Positions 37,425 through 44,161 of a stretch of DNA of 64,000 bases are shown one piece after another. Under the pieces are notes generated by a model, which searched no databases, was not told the origin of the DNA, and saw only the letters and a program-made list of their open reading frames with translations. Within the stretch, counting starts at the first letter, position 1. Each line of letters starts with the position of its first letter. A program made the position numbers and the translations under genes. The DNA comes from Stenotrophomonas maltophilia (GTDB lineage: Bacteria; Pseudomonadota; Gammaproteobacteria; Xanthomonadales; Xanthomonadaceae). The stretch spans positions 1,949,501 through 2,013,500 of the forward strand of contig NZ_CP106759.1 in the NCBI RefSeq assembly GCF_025642255.1, read 5' to 3'.

Positions 37425-38477
37425 ATGAACATCGTGCCCCGTCTGCGCCTGTGCGCACTTCCGTTGGCTGTTTCGCTGGCACTGGCTGCCTGTGGCGGCT
37501 CGTCGGCTCCCTCCGATGCCAAGAAGCCTTCCGAACCGCCGCCGGCGGCAATGGCGGCCGCCGCGGACACCGCGTTGCCGGCAGGCTGGAAACGCGTGGC
37601 CGGTGCCGAGATGCCGGCCGTGCATGACCAGAAGGCCGTGCTGCCGGCCAAGGTGCATTCCGATGACGGCGCCGATATCGCGGTGACCGACACCCGCCGG
37701 ATCGTCGCCGGTGGCGACGACGTCATCGCGGTGATCGAGGCGCTGGGGCTGGGCAAGCAGGTATTTGCCGCCCCGACCAACACCACCACCGAGGCTGGCC
37801 GGGCTGCGCCGCACCAGTTCCTGTTCAACCGCACCACGGGTGTGGAGGGTGTGCTGAGCCTGCGGGGTTCGCTGTTCCTGGGCAACAGCCTGCGCCGCCA
37901 CACCGAGCTGGCGAAGAAGCTGCGCGAGGTGGGGGAGCCGGCGGTGGTCATCGACGATCTGCAGCCGGCGCCGGACAAGGTGCGCAAGGTCGCCGCCGCA
38001 CTCGGGCTGGCCGAAGCAGGGCAGACGCTTGCCACGCAGGTGCAGCGTCAGCTGGATGAGGCCGCAGCGATCGGCCGGGGCCTGGGCCATGCGCCGCGTG
38101 TGATCCATGTGTCGGCCACCGGTGCCGGTGGCGCACCGACCGTTGCGGGCACCGACAGCGCATCGGCGCAACTGATCGCGCTGGCCGGCGGCGTCAACAT
38201 CGGCACCGAGGCGGGAGTGAAGAACTACTCGCAGCTGAGCAATGAGGGCGTGGTCGCCGCGGCACCGGAGGTGATTCTGGTGACCGAGCACGATCTGCAG
38301 CTGTTCGGCGGTGCCGAGGGCCTGTGGAAGTCGTACCCGACGCTGAAGCAGACACCGGCCGGGCAGGCCAACCGGGTCTGGGTGATGCCGGATGTGCAGC
38401 TCAAGTACACCAGCGTAGGTTCCGGGGCTGGCGCACTGGCGCTGGCGCGGGCGCTGGCGGCGCTGCCGAAGGCATGA
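37425..38477 (+). CDS. hmuT: Hemin ABC transporter substrate-binding lipoprotein (HmuT-like)
   Basis: The 350-residue lipoprotein has a lipobox (SLALAACGG, Cys about 23). The periplasmic binding protein fold is typical of HmuT/BtuF: DTRRIVAGGDDVIAVIEALGLG, then LIALAGGVNIGTEAGVKNY and APEVILVTEHDL. GGAG lies before the ATG. The stop overlaps the permease start by 4 bases. Heme as ligand is inferred from family and operon. Another chelate is possible. Confidence 0.88.
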   Translation: MNIVPRLRLCALPLAVSLALAACGGSSAPSDAKKPSEPPPAAMAAAADTALPAGWKRVAGAEMPAVHDQKAVLPAKVHSDDGADIAVTDTRRIVAGGDDVIAVIEALGLGKQVFAAPTNTTTEAGRAAPHQFLFNRTTGVEGVLSLRGSLFLGNSLRRHTELAKKLREVGEPAVVIDDLQPAPDKVRKVAAALGLAEAGQTLATQVQRQLDEAAAIGRGLGHAPRVIHVSATGAGGAPTVAGTDSASAQLIALAGGVNIGTEAGVKNYSQLSNEGVVAAAPEVILVTEHDLQLFGGAEGLWKSYPTLKQTPAGQANRVWVMPDVQLKYTSVGSGAGALALARALAALPKA

Positions 38478-39517
38478 GTCCGGCGGACCGGCGCCGTCGT
38501 CGCGGGCGGACGATGTTGATGGTGGCGATGCTGGCACTGCTGGCCGCCATTCTGGCCTCGTTTGCGGTCGGGCCACTGCGCTTGCCACCGCTGGAGGTGC
38601 TGCAGGCGCTGGCGGTGAAGATGGGGCTGCTCGATCCGCAGGCGGTGAGCAGCCGCGACCTGGCGGTGGTCTGGCAGCTGCGCATCCCGCGCGCCCTGTT
38701 GGGCGCGGTGGTGGGGGCATCGCTGGCGATGGCCGGTGCCAGCCTGCAGGGCCTGTTCGGCAATCCGTTGGCGGACCCGGGAATTGTCGGCGTCAGCCAG
38801 GGCGCCGCGCTGGGCGCGGTCGCCGCCATCGTGCTCGGTGCTGCAGGTGCGGCCGGCTGGTTGGTGCCGGTGGCCGCGTTTGCCGGCGGTGCGCTGGCGA
38901 TCGGCCTGACCTACGCCCTTGCCCGGCCGGGCAAGGGCAGTGGCAATGCCACGCTGTTGCTGGTCGGCATCGCCATGGCGGCGTTCTGCTCGGCGCTGAT
39001 CGGTTTCCTGACCTACATCGCCAGCGAGAGCGAACTGCAGTCGCTGGTGTTCTGGCAGATGGGTTCGCTGGCCCGCGCCAGCTGGAGTGATGTCGCCGCC
39101 GTGGTGCCGTTGTTCGCCATCGGCGTGTTCGCGCTGCAGCGCCTGGCAACGCCACTGGACATGCTGGCGCTGGGGGAACGCCAGGCCCAGCATCTGGGCC
39201 TGGACGTGGCACGGACCCGCCGCCGGCTGGTGGCGTTCAGTGCCCTGCTGGTGGGTGCGGCCGTCGCGTTTGCCGGTTCGATCAGCTTTGTCGGCCTGGT
39301 GGTGCCACACGTGGCGCGCATGCTGGTGGGGCCGGGGCACCGCTGGTTGCTGCCCCTTTCCGGCCTGCTGGGGGCGCTGCTGATCGTGGTGGCCGATACG
39401 GCCGCGCGCACGCTCGACCCGCCGGCGGAGATTCCACTCGGTCTGTTCTCGGCTGCACTGGGTGCACCGTTCTTCCTCTGCCTGGTGCTGCAGCAGCGCC
39501 GCAAGGCAGCACCATGA
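38474..39517 (+). CDS. hmuU: FecCD-family ABC permease (HmuU-like)
   Basis: The 347-residue permease has about nine or ten membrane segments and the family signatures WQLRIPRALLGAVVGASLAMAG, GNPLADPGIVGVSQGAALGA and FVGLVVPHVARMLVG. The start MSPADRRRRRGRT is set by the ATGA overlap with hmuT. The longer frame lies inside hmuT. Confidence 0.92.
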   Translation: MSPADRRRRRGRTMLMVAMLALLAAILASFAVGPLRLPPLEVLQALAVKMGLLDPQAVSSRDLAVVWQLRIPRALLGAVVGASLAMAGASLQGLFGNPLADPGIVGVSQGAALGAVAAIVLGAAGAAGWLVPVAAFAGGALAIGLTYALARPGKGSGNATLLLVGIAMAAFCSALIGFLTYIASESELQSLVFWQMGSLARASWSDVAAVVPLFAIGVFALQRLATPLDMLALGERQAQHLGLDVARTRRRLVAFSALLVGAAVAFAGSISFVGLVVPHVARMLVGPGHRWLLPLSGLLGALLIVVADTAARTLDPPAEIPLGLFSAALGAPFFLCLVLQQRRKAAP

Positions 39518-40275
39518 CGGCCCTGCTTCATTTGCGCGACGTCGTGGTGCGACGCGGGCAGCGCGAGATCCTGCACGGCATCAACCTGGCGTTCGAGCCG
39601 GCGACGGTCACTGCACTGGTCGGGCCCAATGGCGCTGGCAAATCGACGCTGCTGGCAGTGGCTGCGGGCGATCTGCATGCCGATGCGGGTGAGGTGAGCC
39701 TGCTTGGCAGGCCGCTGGCCGGCTACAGGGCCGGTCCACTGGCGCGCGAGCGCGCGGTGATGCCGCAGGAGCACGGCGTGCGTTTCGCCTTCAGCGTGGA
39801 GGAGGTGGTGGCGATGGGGCGCCTGCCACACCCGCCCGATCCCGTACGCGATGGCACGCAGGTGGAGGCCGCGATCGACGCGACCGAACTGCAGGCGCTG
39901 CGCCTGCGCGAGGTGCAGCAGTTGTCCGGTGGCGAGTCGGCCCGGACCACGTTCGCGCGCGTGCTGGCGCAGGATACGCCGCTGCTGCTTCTCGACGAGC
40001 CGACCGCTGCGCTGGATCTGCGCCACCAGGAGCGTACGCTGCGCAGCGTGCGTGCCTGTGCCGAGGCCGGGGCCTGCGTGATCGTGGTGCTGCACGACCT
40101 GAATCTGGCCGCCGGCCATGCCGACCGCATCGTGCTGCTGGAACAGGGCAGGGTGGCCGCCGACGGCTCACCCGCGCAGGTGTTGACCGTGGACACGCTG
40201 CAGCGGGTCTATCAGCAGGACGTGGTCGTGCTGGAGCATCCGAAGCGGGGCGTGCCGCTGGTGGTGGTCACCTGA
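39514..40275 (+). CDS. hmuV: Heme ABC transporter ATP-binding protein (HmuV-like)
   Basis: The 253-residue ATPase has Walker A GPNGAGKST (about 37), the signature LSGGES (about 140, with Glu-Ser in place of the usual Gln-Arg) and Walker B LLLLDEPTAALD. The HmuV-type MPQEHGVRFAFSVEEVVAMGR is also present. It overlaps the permease stop by 4 bases and completes hmuTUV. No TonB-dependent receptor gene is next to it in this window. Confidence 0.92.
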   Translation: MTALLHLRDVVVRRGQREILHGINLAFEPATVTALVGPNGAGKSTLLAVAAGDLHADAGEVSLLGRPLAGYRAGPLARERAVMPQEHGVRFAFSVEEVVAMGRLPHPPDPVRDGTQVEAAIDATELQALRLREVQQLSGGESARTTFARVLAQDTPLLLLDEPTAALDLRHQERTLRSVRACAEAGACVIVVLHDLNLAAGHADRIVLLEQGRVAADGSPAQVLTVDTLQRVYQQDVVVLEHPKRGVPLVVVT

Positions 40276-40327
40276 TCCGGGCGGCGAAAGGAATCCTCAT
40301 CGTTCCACTGGTGCGCGCAATCAGCAC

Positions 40328-40355
40328 TTGCGCGCCAGATTGGCAGGTCTAGAAT
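40328..40355 (+). promoter_or_regulatory. Promoter of the EF-G paralogue leader
   Basis: TTGCGC (-35)-N16-TAGAAT (-10). The -10 ends 7 bases before an ATG at 40363, so transcription would begin at or next to that codon. This lies in the 370-base stretch between hmuV and the EF-G paralogue. Confidence 0.55.
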
Positions 40356-40362
40356 GGGCCCC

Positions 40363-40452
40363 ATGAACCGGATGCCGCTCCTGAAGTTTTTCACCCTGAC
40401 CCGCGCAAGCGCGGAACGGGCGTGTCTGCCTGGAGCTCGACGGGGCCGCTGA
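40363..40452 (+). CDS. Candidate leader peptide (29 aa), probably leaderless
   Basis: An ORF of 29 codons begins MNRMPLLKFFTLTRAS and ends ARRGR. No ribosome binding site precedes it and a -10 box lies 7 bases upstream. It has seven arginines and an FF pair, but no strong run of one amino acid as in classic biosynthetic leaders. Its stop codon (40450-40452) sits in the loop of a hairpin (40440-40464), and an intrinsic terminator follows at 40478. I infer a regulatory leader for the EF-G paralogue; coding has not been shown. Confidence 0.45.
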   Translation: MNRMPLLKFFTLTRASAERACLPGARRGR

Positions 40453-40477
40453 ATCGGCCACCGTTGGACCATCCACA

Positions 40478-40505
40478 GAGCGCCCTCCGGGGCGCTCTTT
40501 TCGTT
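40478..40505 (+). terminator. Intrinsic terminator or attenuator upstream of the EF-G paralogue
   Basis: The perfect 8-bp stem GAGCGCCC / GGGCGCTC with loop TCCG is followed by TTTTCGTTT. It lies 26 bases after the candidate leader ORF and 141 bases before the EF-G paralogue start. It could be an attenuator for that gene, or simply the end of the hmu operon transcript. Confidence 0.85.
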
Positions 40506-40552
40506 TCCGCAGTCCCTTTCATCCACCCGCTGCACCGCAAGGAGAACGTGCC

Positions 40553-40582
40553 ATGCACCAGATCGCCGAGACCGAACGCTAG
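40553..40582 (+). CDS. Nine-codon ORF with perfect ribosome binding site
   Basis: AAGGAG at 40539-40544 is placed 8 bases before ATG, and the ORF reads MHQIAETER then TAG. It is better initiated than the EF-G paralogue itself. A 10-bp hairpin begins at the base after its stop codon. It may be a small regulatory uORF. Confidence 0.45.
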   Translation: MHQIAETER

Positions 40583-40614
40583 CCGCGCACCCTGTCGCCA
40601 ACGGGGGTGCGCGG
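40583..40614 (+). promoter_or_regulatory. Stable hairpin between uORF and EF-G paralogue
   Basis: The 10-bp stem CCGCGCACCC / GGGTGCGCGG with a 12-base loop starts directly after the nine-codon ORF. A competing GGGGG/CCCCC pairing (40603-40607 with 40615-40619) is possible. The EF-G paralogue binding site (AGGAA, about 40633) lies downstream, so the fold could affect its translation. Confidence 0.55.
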
Positions 40615-40645
40615 CCCCCGAAGTTGGCTTGCAGGAACCCATCAC

Positions 40646-42682
40646 ATGAACACCCAGATCCTTTCCCGTCGTCGCAACCTCGGCATCATTGCCCACATCG
40701 ACGCCGGCAAGACCACGCTCACCGAACGACTGCTGTGGAAGAGCGGCGAGATCCACCGCGTCGGTGAGGTCCATGACGGCAACGCCACCACCGATTTCTC
40801 GGCGATCGAGCGCGAGCGTGGCATCACCATCGGCGCAGCAGCCGTGCAGGCGCAGTGGGCGCCGCGCGATCTGCCGCCGCATCGGCTGACCCTGATCGAC
40901 ACCCCGGGCCACATCGATTTCGCCATTGAAGTCGAGCGTTCGCTGCGGGTGCTCGACGGTGCCGTTGCGGTGTTCTCTGCCGTGGATGGCGTGCAGCCGC
41001 AGTCGGAAACGGTGTGGCGCCAGGCGCGCCGGCACCGGGTGCCGTTGATCGCCTTCGTCAACAAGATGGATCGTGTCGGCGCCTCGTTCGAGCGCGTGCT
41101 GGAGCAGCTGCGGGACAAGCTGCAGGCGCGGCCGTGGGCGCTGGGTGTGCCGCTGGGCAGCGAAAGCGACTTCAGCGGCTGGGTCGATCTGGTGGATGAG
41201 CGCGTGCTGCAGTGGCGCGACGGCGGCGTGGTGACCATCACGCCGTGGGATGACGCTGCACGCAGCCAGTGGCAACCGCGGCGCGACGCGCTGGTGGAGG
41301 CCGTGGCCGACCATGACGAGGGTCTGGCCGATGCGTGGCTGGAGGGCCGGGTGATCGATGCGGAACTGCTGCGCGCGGCACTCCGGCGGGCGACGCTGGC
41401 CGGTGCGGGCGTGCCGGTGCTTGCGGGTGCGGCGTTCAAGGACAAAGGCATCGAGGCGCTGCTGGATGCGGTGGTCGATTACCTGCCTTCGCCGTTGGAT
41501 CGGCCTGCCGTCACTGCCGAAGGCGAGGCCGGCGACGTGCTGCTGCCGCCGGATCCGGAGGGTCCGCTGGCGGGCCTGTTGTTCAAGATCACCCATCAGC
41601 AGCACGGTGCGCTGAGCTTCGTGAGGCTGTATTCGGGAACGCTGAAGGCAGGCGACGCTGTGGCCAGCTCGCAACATCCGCAGGGTCGGCGCGTGAGCCG
41701 CCTGGTGCGGGTGCAGGCAGACCAGACCCATGACATCGAGCAGGCCGTGGCCGGTGACATCGTCGCGGTGCTGGGCTGGAAGGATGCAGTCAGCGGTGAA
41801 ACGCTGAGCGCACGCGATCAGCCGTTGCGCCTGGAGAGCATCCAGGCACAGGCGCCGGTGCTGGCGTGGCGCCTGGAACCTGCGCGTGCAGCGGACCTGA
41901 TCCGCATGGCGCAGGGGCTGGCCAGCCTCGCCCAGGAGGATCCGTCATTCCGCGTGGAGACCGATCGCGAGAGCGGCGAAACGCTGGTATGGGGCATGGG
42001 CGAACTGCACCTGGAGGTGATGGTCGAGCGCCTGCGCAGCGAATGGAAGGTCGATGTCGGCATCGGTTCGCCGCGCGTTGCCTACCAGGAAACGCCGTTG
42101 CGCGCGGTCTCCGGCGTGGTCGGCAGGGTCGTCAAGCAGAGCGGTGGCCAGGGCCAGTTCGCCCATGTGGTGCTGGACGTGGCGCCGCGTGAGGACGACC
42201 AGGTGGTGTTCAACGATCGCATCGTCGGAGGCGTGATCCCCCGTGGTTTCATCGCAGCGGTGGAGAAGGGTGCGCGTGCGGCGCTGTCGGAAGGACCGCA
42301 TGGGCATCCGGTCGTGGGCATCGAAGTGACCCTGGTGGACGGCCAGACCCATGCCAAGGATTCCTCGGACATGGCGTTCCACCGGGCCGGCAGTGAGGCC
42401 GTCAGGGCCGCGCTGGCCAGTGCCGGCACGCAGGTGCTGGAGCCGGTGATGGCGGTAACGGTGCATTCGCCCTCGGCGTCGGTGGGCGACGTGGTCGGCG
42501 ACCTCAACCGTCGCCACGGTCGCGTCGCGCGCATCGAGGACCAGGAGGGCCGTGCCGAAGTGAGCGGCTTTGCACCGCTGGCGCAGCTGGTGGGCTACAC
42601 CACTGCGTTGCGCTCGCTCAGCCAGGGGCGCGCCAGCAGTGAATCGCACCTGCACGGTTACGAGCCGGTACGCGCTGCCTGA
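40646..42682 (+). CDS. Elongation factor G paralogue (FusA2/EF-G2 type)
   Basis: This is a GTPase of the EF-G superfamily, 678 residues. The G-domain motifs are intact: G1 AHIDAGKTTLTERLL (about 13), switch ERERGITIGAAAV, G3 DTPGHIDF, G4 NKMDRVG. Domain II, domain IV (VAYQETPLRAVSGVVGRVVKQ) and the C-terminal domain V (VMAVTVHSPSASVGDVVGDL) follow. It is a lone gene away from rpsL-rpsG-fusA-tuf, as expected for a second EF-G. Such paralogues may act in recycling, back-translocation or drug protection. The specific role is unknown. Confidence 0.88.
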   Translation: MNTQILSRRRNLGIIAHIDAGKTTLTERLLWKSGEIHRVGEVHDGNATTDFSAIERERGITIGAAAVQAQWAPRDLPPHRLTLIDTPGHIDFAIEVERSLRVLDGAVAVFSAVDGVQPQSETVWRQARRHRVPLIAFVNKMDRVGASFERVLEQLRDKLQARPWALGVPLGSESDFSGWVDLVDERVLQWRDGGVVTITPWDDAARSQWQPRRDALVEAVADHDEGLADAWLEGRVIDAELLRAALRRATLAGAGVPVLAGAAFKDKGIEALLDAVVDYLPSPLDRPAVTAEGEAGDVLLPPDPEGPLAGLLFKITHQQHGALSFVRLYSGTLKAGDAVASSQHPQGRRVSRLVRVQADQTHDIEQAVAGDIVAVLGWKDAVSGETLSARDQPLRLESIQAQAPVLAWRLEPARAADLIRMAQGLASLAQEDPSFRVETDRESGETLVWGMGELHLEVMVERLRSEWKVDVGIGSPRVAYQETPLRAVSGVVGRVVKQSGGQGQFAHVVLDVAPREDDQVVFNDRIVGGVIPRGFIAAVEKGARAALSEGPHGHPVVGIEVTLVDGQTHAKDSSDMAFHRAGSEAVRAALASAGTQVLEPVMAVTVHSPSASVGDVVGDLNRRHGRVARIEDQEGRAEVSGFAPLAQLVGYTTALRSLSQGRASSESHLHGYEPVRAA

Positions 42683-42691
42683 AGTGTGCAA

Positions 42692-42714
42692 GGGGCCCGT
42701 TCGCGGGCCCCTCT
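42692..42714 (+). terminator. Terminator after the EF-G paralogue
   Basis: The 8-bp stem GGGGCCCG / CGGGCCCC with a TTCG loop is followed by TCTT, 9 bases after the stop. Confidence 0.8.
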
Positions 42715-42838
42715 TGCTGCCGGCGAGCGGCGGCAGGGCGCATTGCAGTGCAACAAAAGTGTAGAAAAAGCTGGATTAAAGTGATGCCTCACGATAAATT
42801 GCGCACCCGTCGTTGCTTGCCGCTGTCTGCCCCCACTC

Positions 42839-43111
42839 ATGCGTGATGACAAAGACCCCGGAACCCTGGAGCTGACCCTGCCGCGCAAGCGCGGTCGTCC
42901 GCCCAAATTCGGGTACGCGATGAGCGATGCGCAGCGCGCCGCGCGTTACCGCGCACGCAGGTCGGGCCAGGCCAACCACGCCGATGTGCGCTCCTGCAGT
43001 GACATGGTCCTGCTGGACAAGATCCGCGCCGCGGTCAGTGCGCGCGACACCGAACTGGCGGGCTTCCTTGTCCACGTCCTGTGGCAGCGCTATCCGCTGC
43101 AGCTGAAATAA
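42839..43111 (+). CDS. Small basic protein with AT-hook-like motif
   Basis: The 90-residue protein has LPRKRGRPPKFGYAMSDAQR (about 15-34). The RGRP core is typical of AT-hooks that bind the minor groove of AT-rich DNA. YRARRSGQA follows, then a helical C-terminal half. It could be a small DNA-binding regulator. The upstream 42750-42800 stretch is unusually AT-rich for this genome and may hold its promoter. The family is not recognised. Confidence 0.65.
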   Translation: MRDDKDPGTLELTLPRKRGRPPKFGYAMSDAQRAARYRARRSGQANHADVRSCSDMVLLDKIRAAVSARDTELAGFLVHVLWQRYPLQLK

Positions 43112-43221
43112 GTCAGTGCCGGGGTGGTGGTCGTCACCCGGCTTGTTGATAATGCGGGATTCAGGTTGTTCCCGCTGGCGCGCCCGGGATGGCAGGCGCG
43201 CATGATGAAACGGTTCCTACG

Positions 43222-43974
43222 ATGACCACCAGCGACACCACCACCGAAGCGGCGCAGGCCGGCACCCCCCTGTTCTACACCCGTCCGGTGCCGCTGCAGG
43301 CTGATGTGCACGCCGACCTGCGCATCCTGCCGGGCAAGCTTGATTTCGCCGCCGGCAACAACGCCATTCCGCTGGTGCTCGGCGAGTTCTCGCTGGCACT
43401 GCATCATTTCCCGATCCTGTTCGCCGGCCCCGGCGCCGTTCCGATGGCTGCCGTCGGCGTGACCAACGAGAACCTGTTCATCAAGGACGGGCTGTGGGAA
43501 GACGAGGCCTACATTCCGGCCTATCTGCGTCGCCACCCCTTCATCTTCATCGACACCGGCGCGGACAACGATTTCCTGCTCGGCATCGATGAAGCGAGCC
43601 CGCGCGTGGTCAAGGGAGGCGAGGAAGGCCAGGCGCTGTTCGCCGACGGCAAGGCCACCGACATGGTGCAGCAGGCGCTGGAGTTCTGCGGGCAGTACAC
43701 CCGCGAGCACGAACAGACCCAGGCCTTCTCCAAGGCGCTCATCGAAAAGGGGCTGCTGGTCGAGCGCAATGCGACCGTACGCGCTCCGAACGGTCAGGAG
43801 TTCAACCTCAACGGCTTCCAGGTGGTCGACGTCGAGAAGTTCGTCGCGCTGCCCGAGGAAACCGTGATCGAATGGCACCGCAGCGGCTGGCTGGCCCTGA
43901 TCCATCAGCACCTGATGTCGCTGGGCCGCTTCAACGACCTGACCCGTCGCCAGGTCGAACGCCTGGCAGCCTGA
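43222..43974 (+). CDS. SapC family protein
   Basis: The 250-residue protein matches the SapC family: FYTRPVPLQADVHADLRI near the N-terminus, NNAIPLVLGEFSLALHHFPI, YLRRHPFIFID (about 120) and WLALIHQHLMSL at the end. The name comes from a Campylobacter S-layer protein. In Proteobacteria SapC genes usually sit with TonB-dependent receptors and flavin halogenase-like genes, and its role is not settled. Here it stands alone. ATG at 43222 is used over an upstream in-frame ATG. A GC-rich palindrome follows the stop (about 43985-44015). Confidence 0.82.
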   Translation: MTTSDTTTEAAQAGTPLFYTRPVPLQADVHADLRILPGKLDFAAGNNAIPLVLGEFSLALHHFPILFAGPGAVPMAAVGVTNENLFIKDGLWEDEAYIPAYLRRHPFIFIDTGADNDFLLGIDEASPRVVKGGEEGQALFADGKATDMVQQALEFCGQYTREHEQTQAFSKALIEKGLLVERNATVRAPNGQEFNLNGFQVVDVEKFVALPEETVIEWHRSGWLALIHQHLMSLGRFNDLTRRQVERLAA

Positions 43975-44161
43975 GCGGGCTGAAGGGCCGGGCTCCCGCG
44001 CAGCGGGGCCCGGTCCGTGCGGGTTGTGTGGCACCTGGCGCGAGCAACATCGGGCGCTTGGGGTGCTGGTTGCTGGAGTGCTAGGCTGGGAAGGAGGGGC
44101 AGTCTCCCCAGGGGTGAAGGGGGGGGCTAAGCGGCTGTCGGCAGGTCAGGAGATGACGTGC

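Noticed and set aside
35460..38720. Open frame of over 1000 codons antisense to the esterase, propeller and hmuT genes
   Set aside because: It crosses three well-supported genes and their ribosome binding sites. Its repetitive His, Arg and Gln content is a codon-bias artefact.
44031..44050. TGGCAC upstream of the caspase gene as a sigma-54 site
   Set aside because: No TTGC element occurs at the required spacing.
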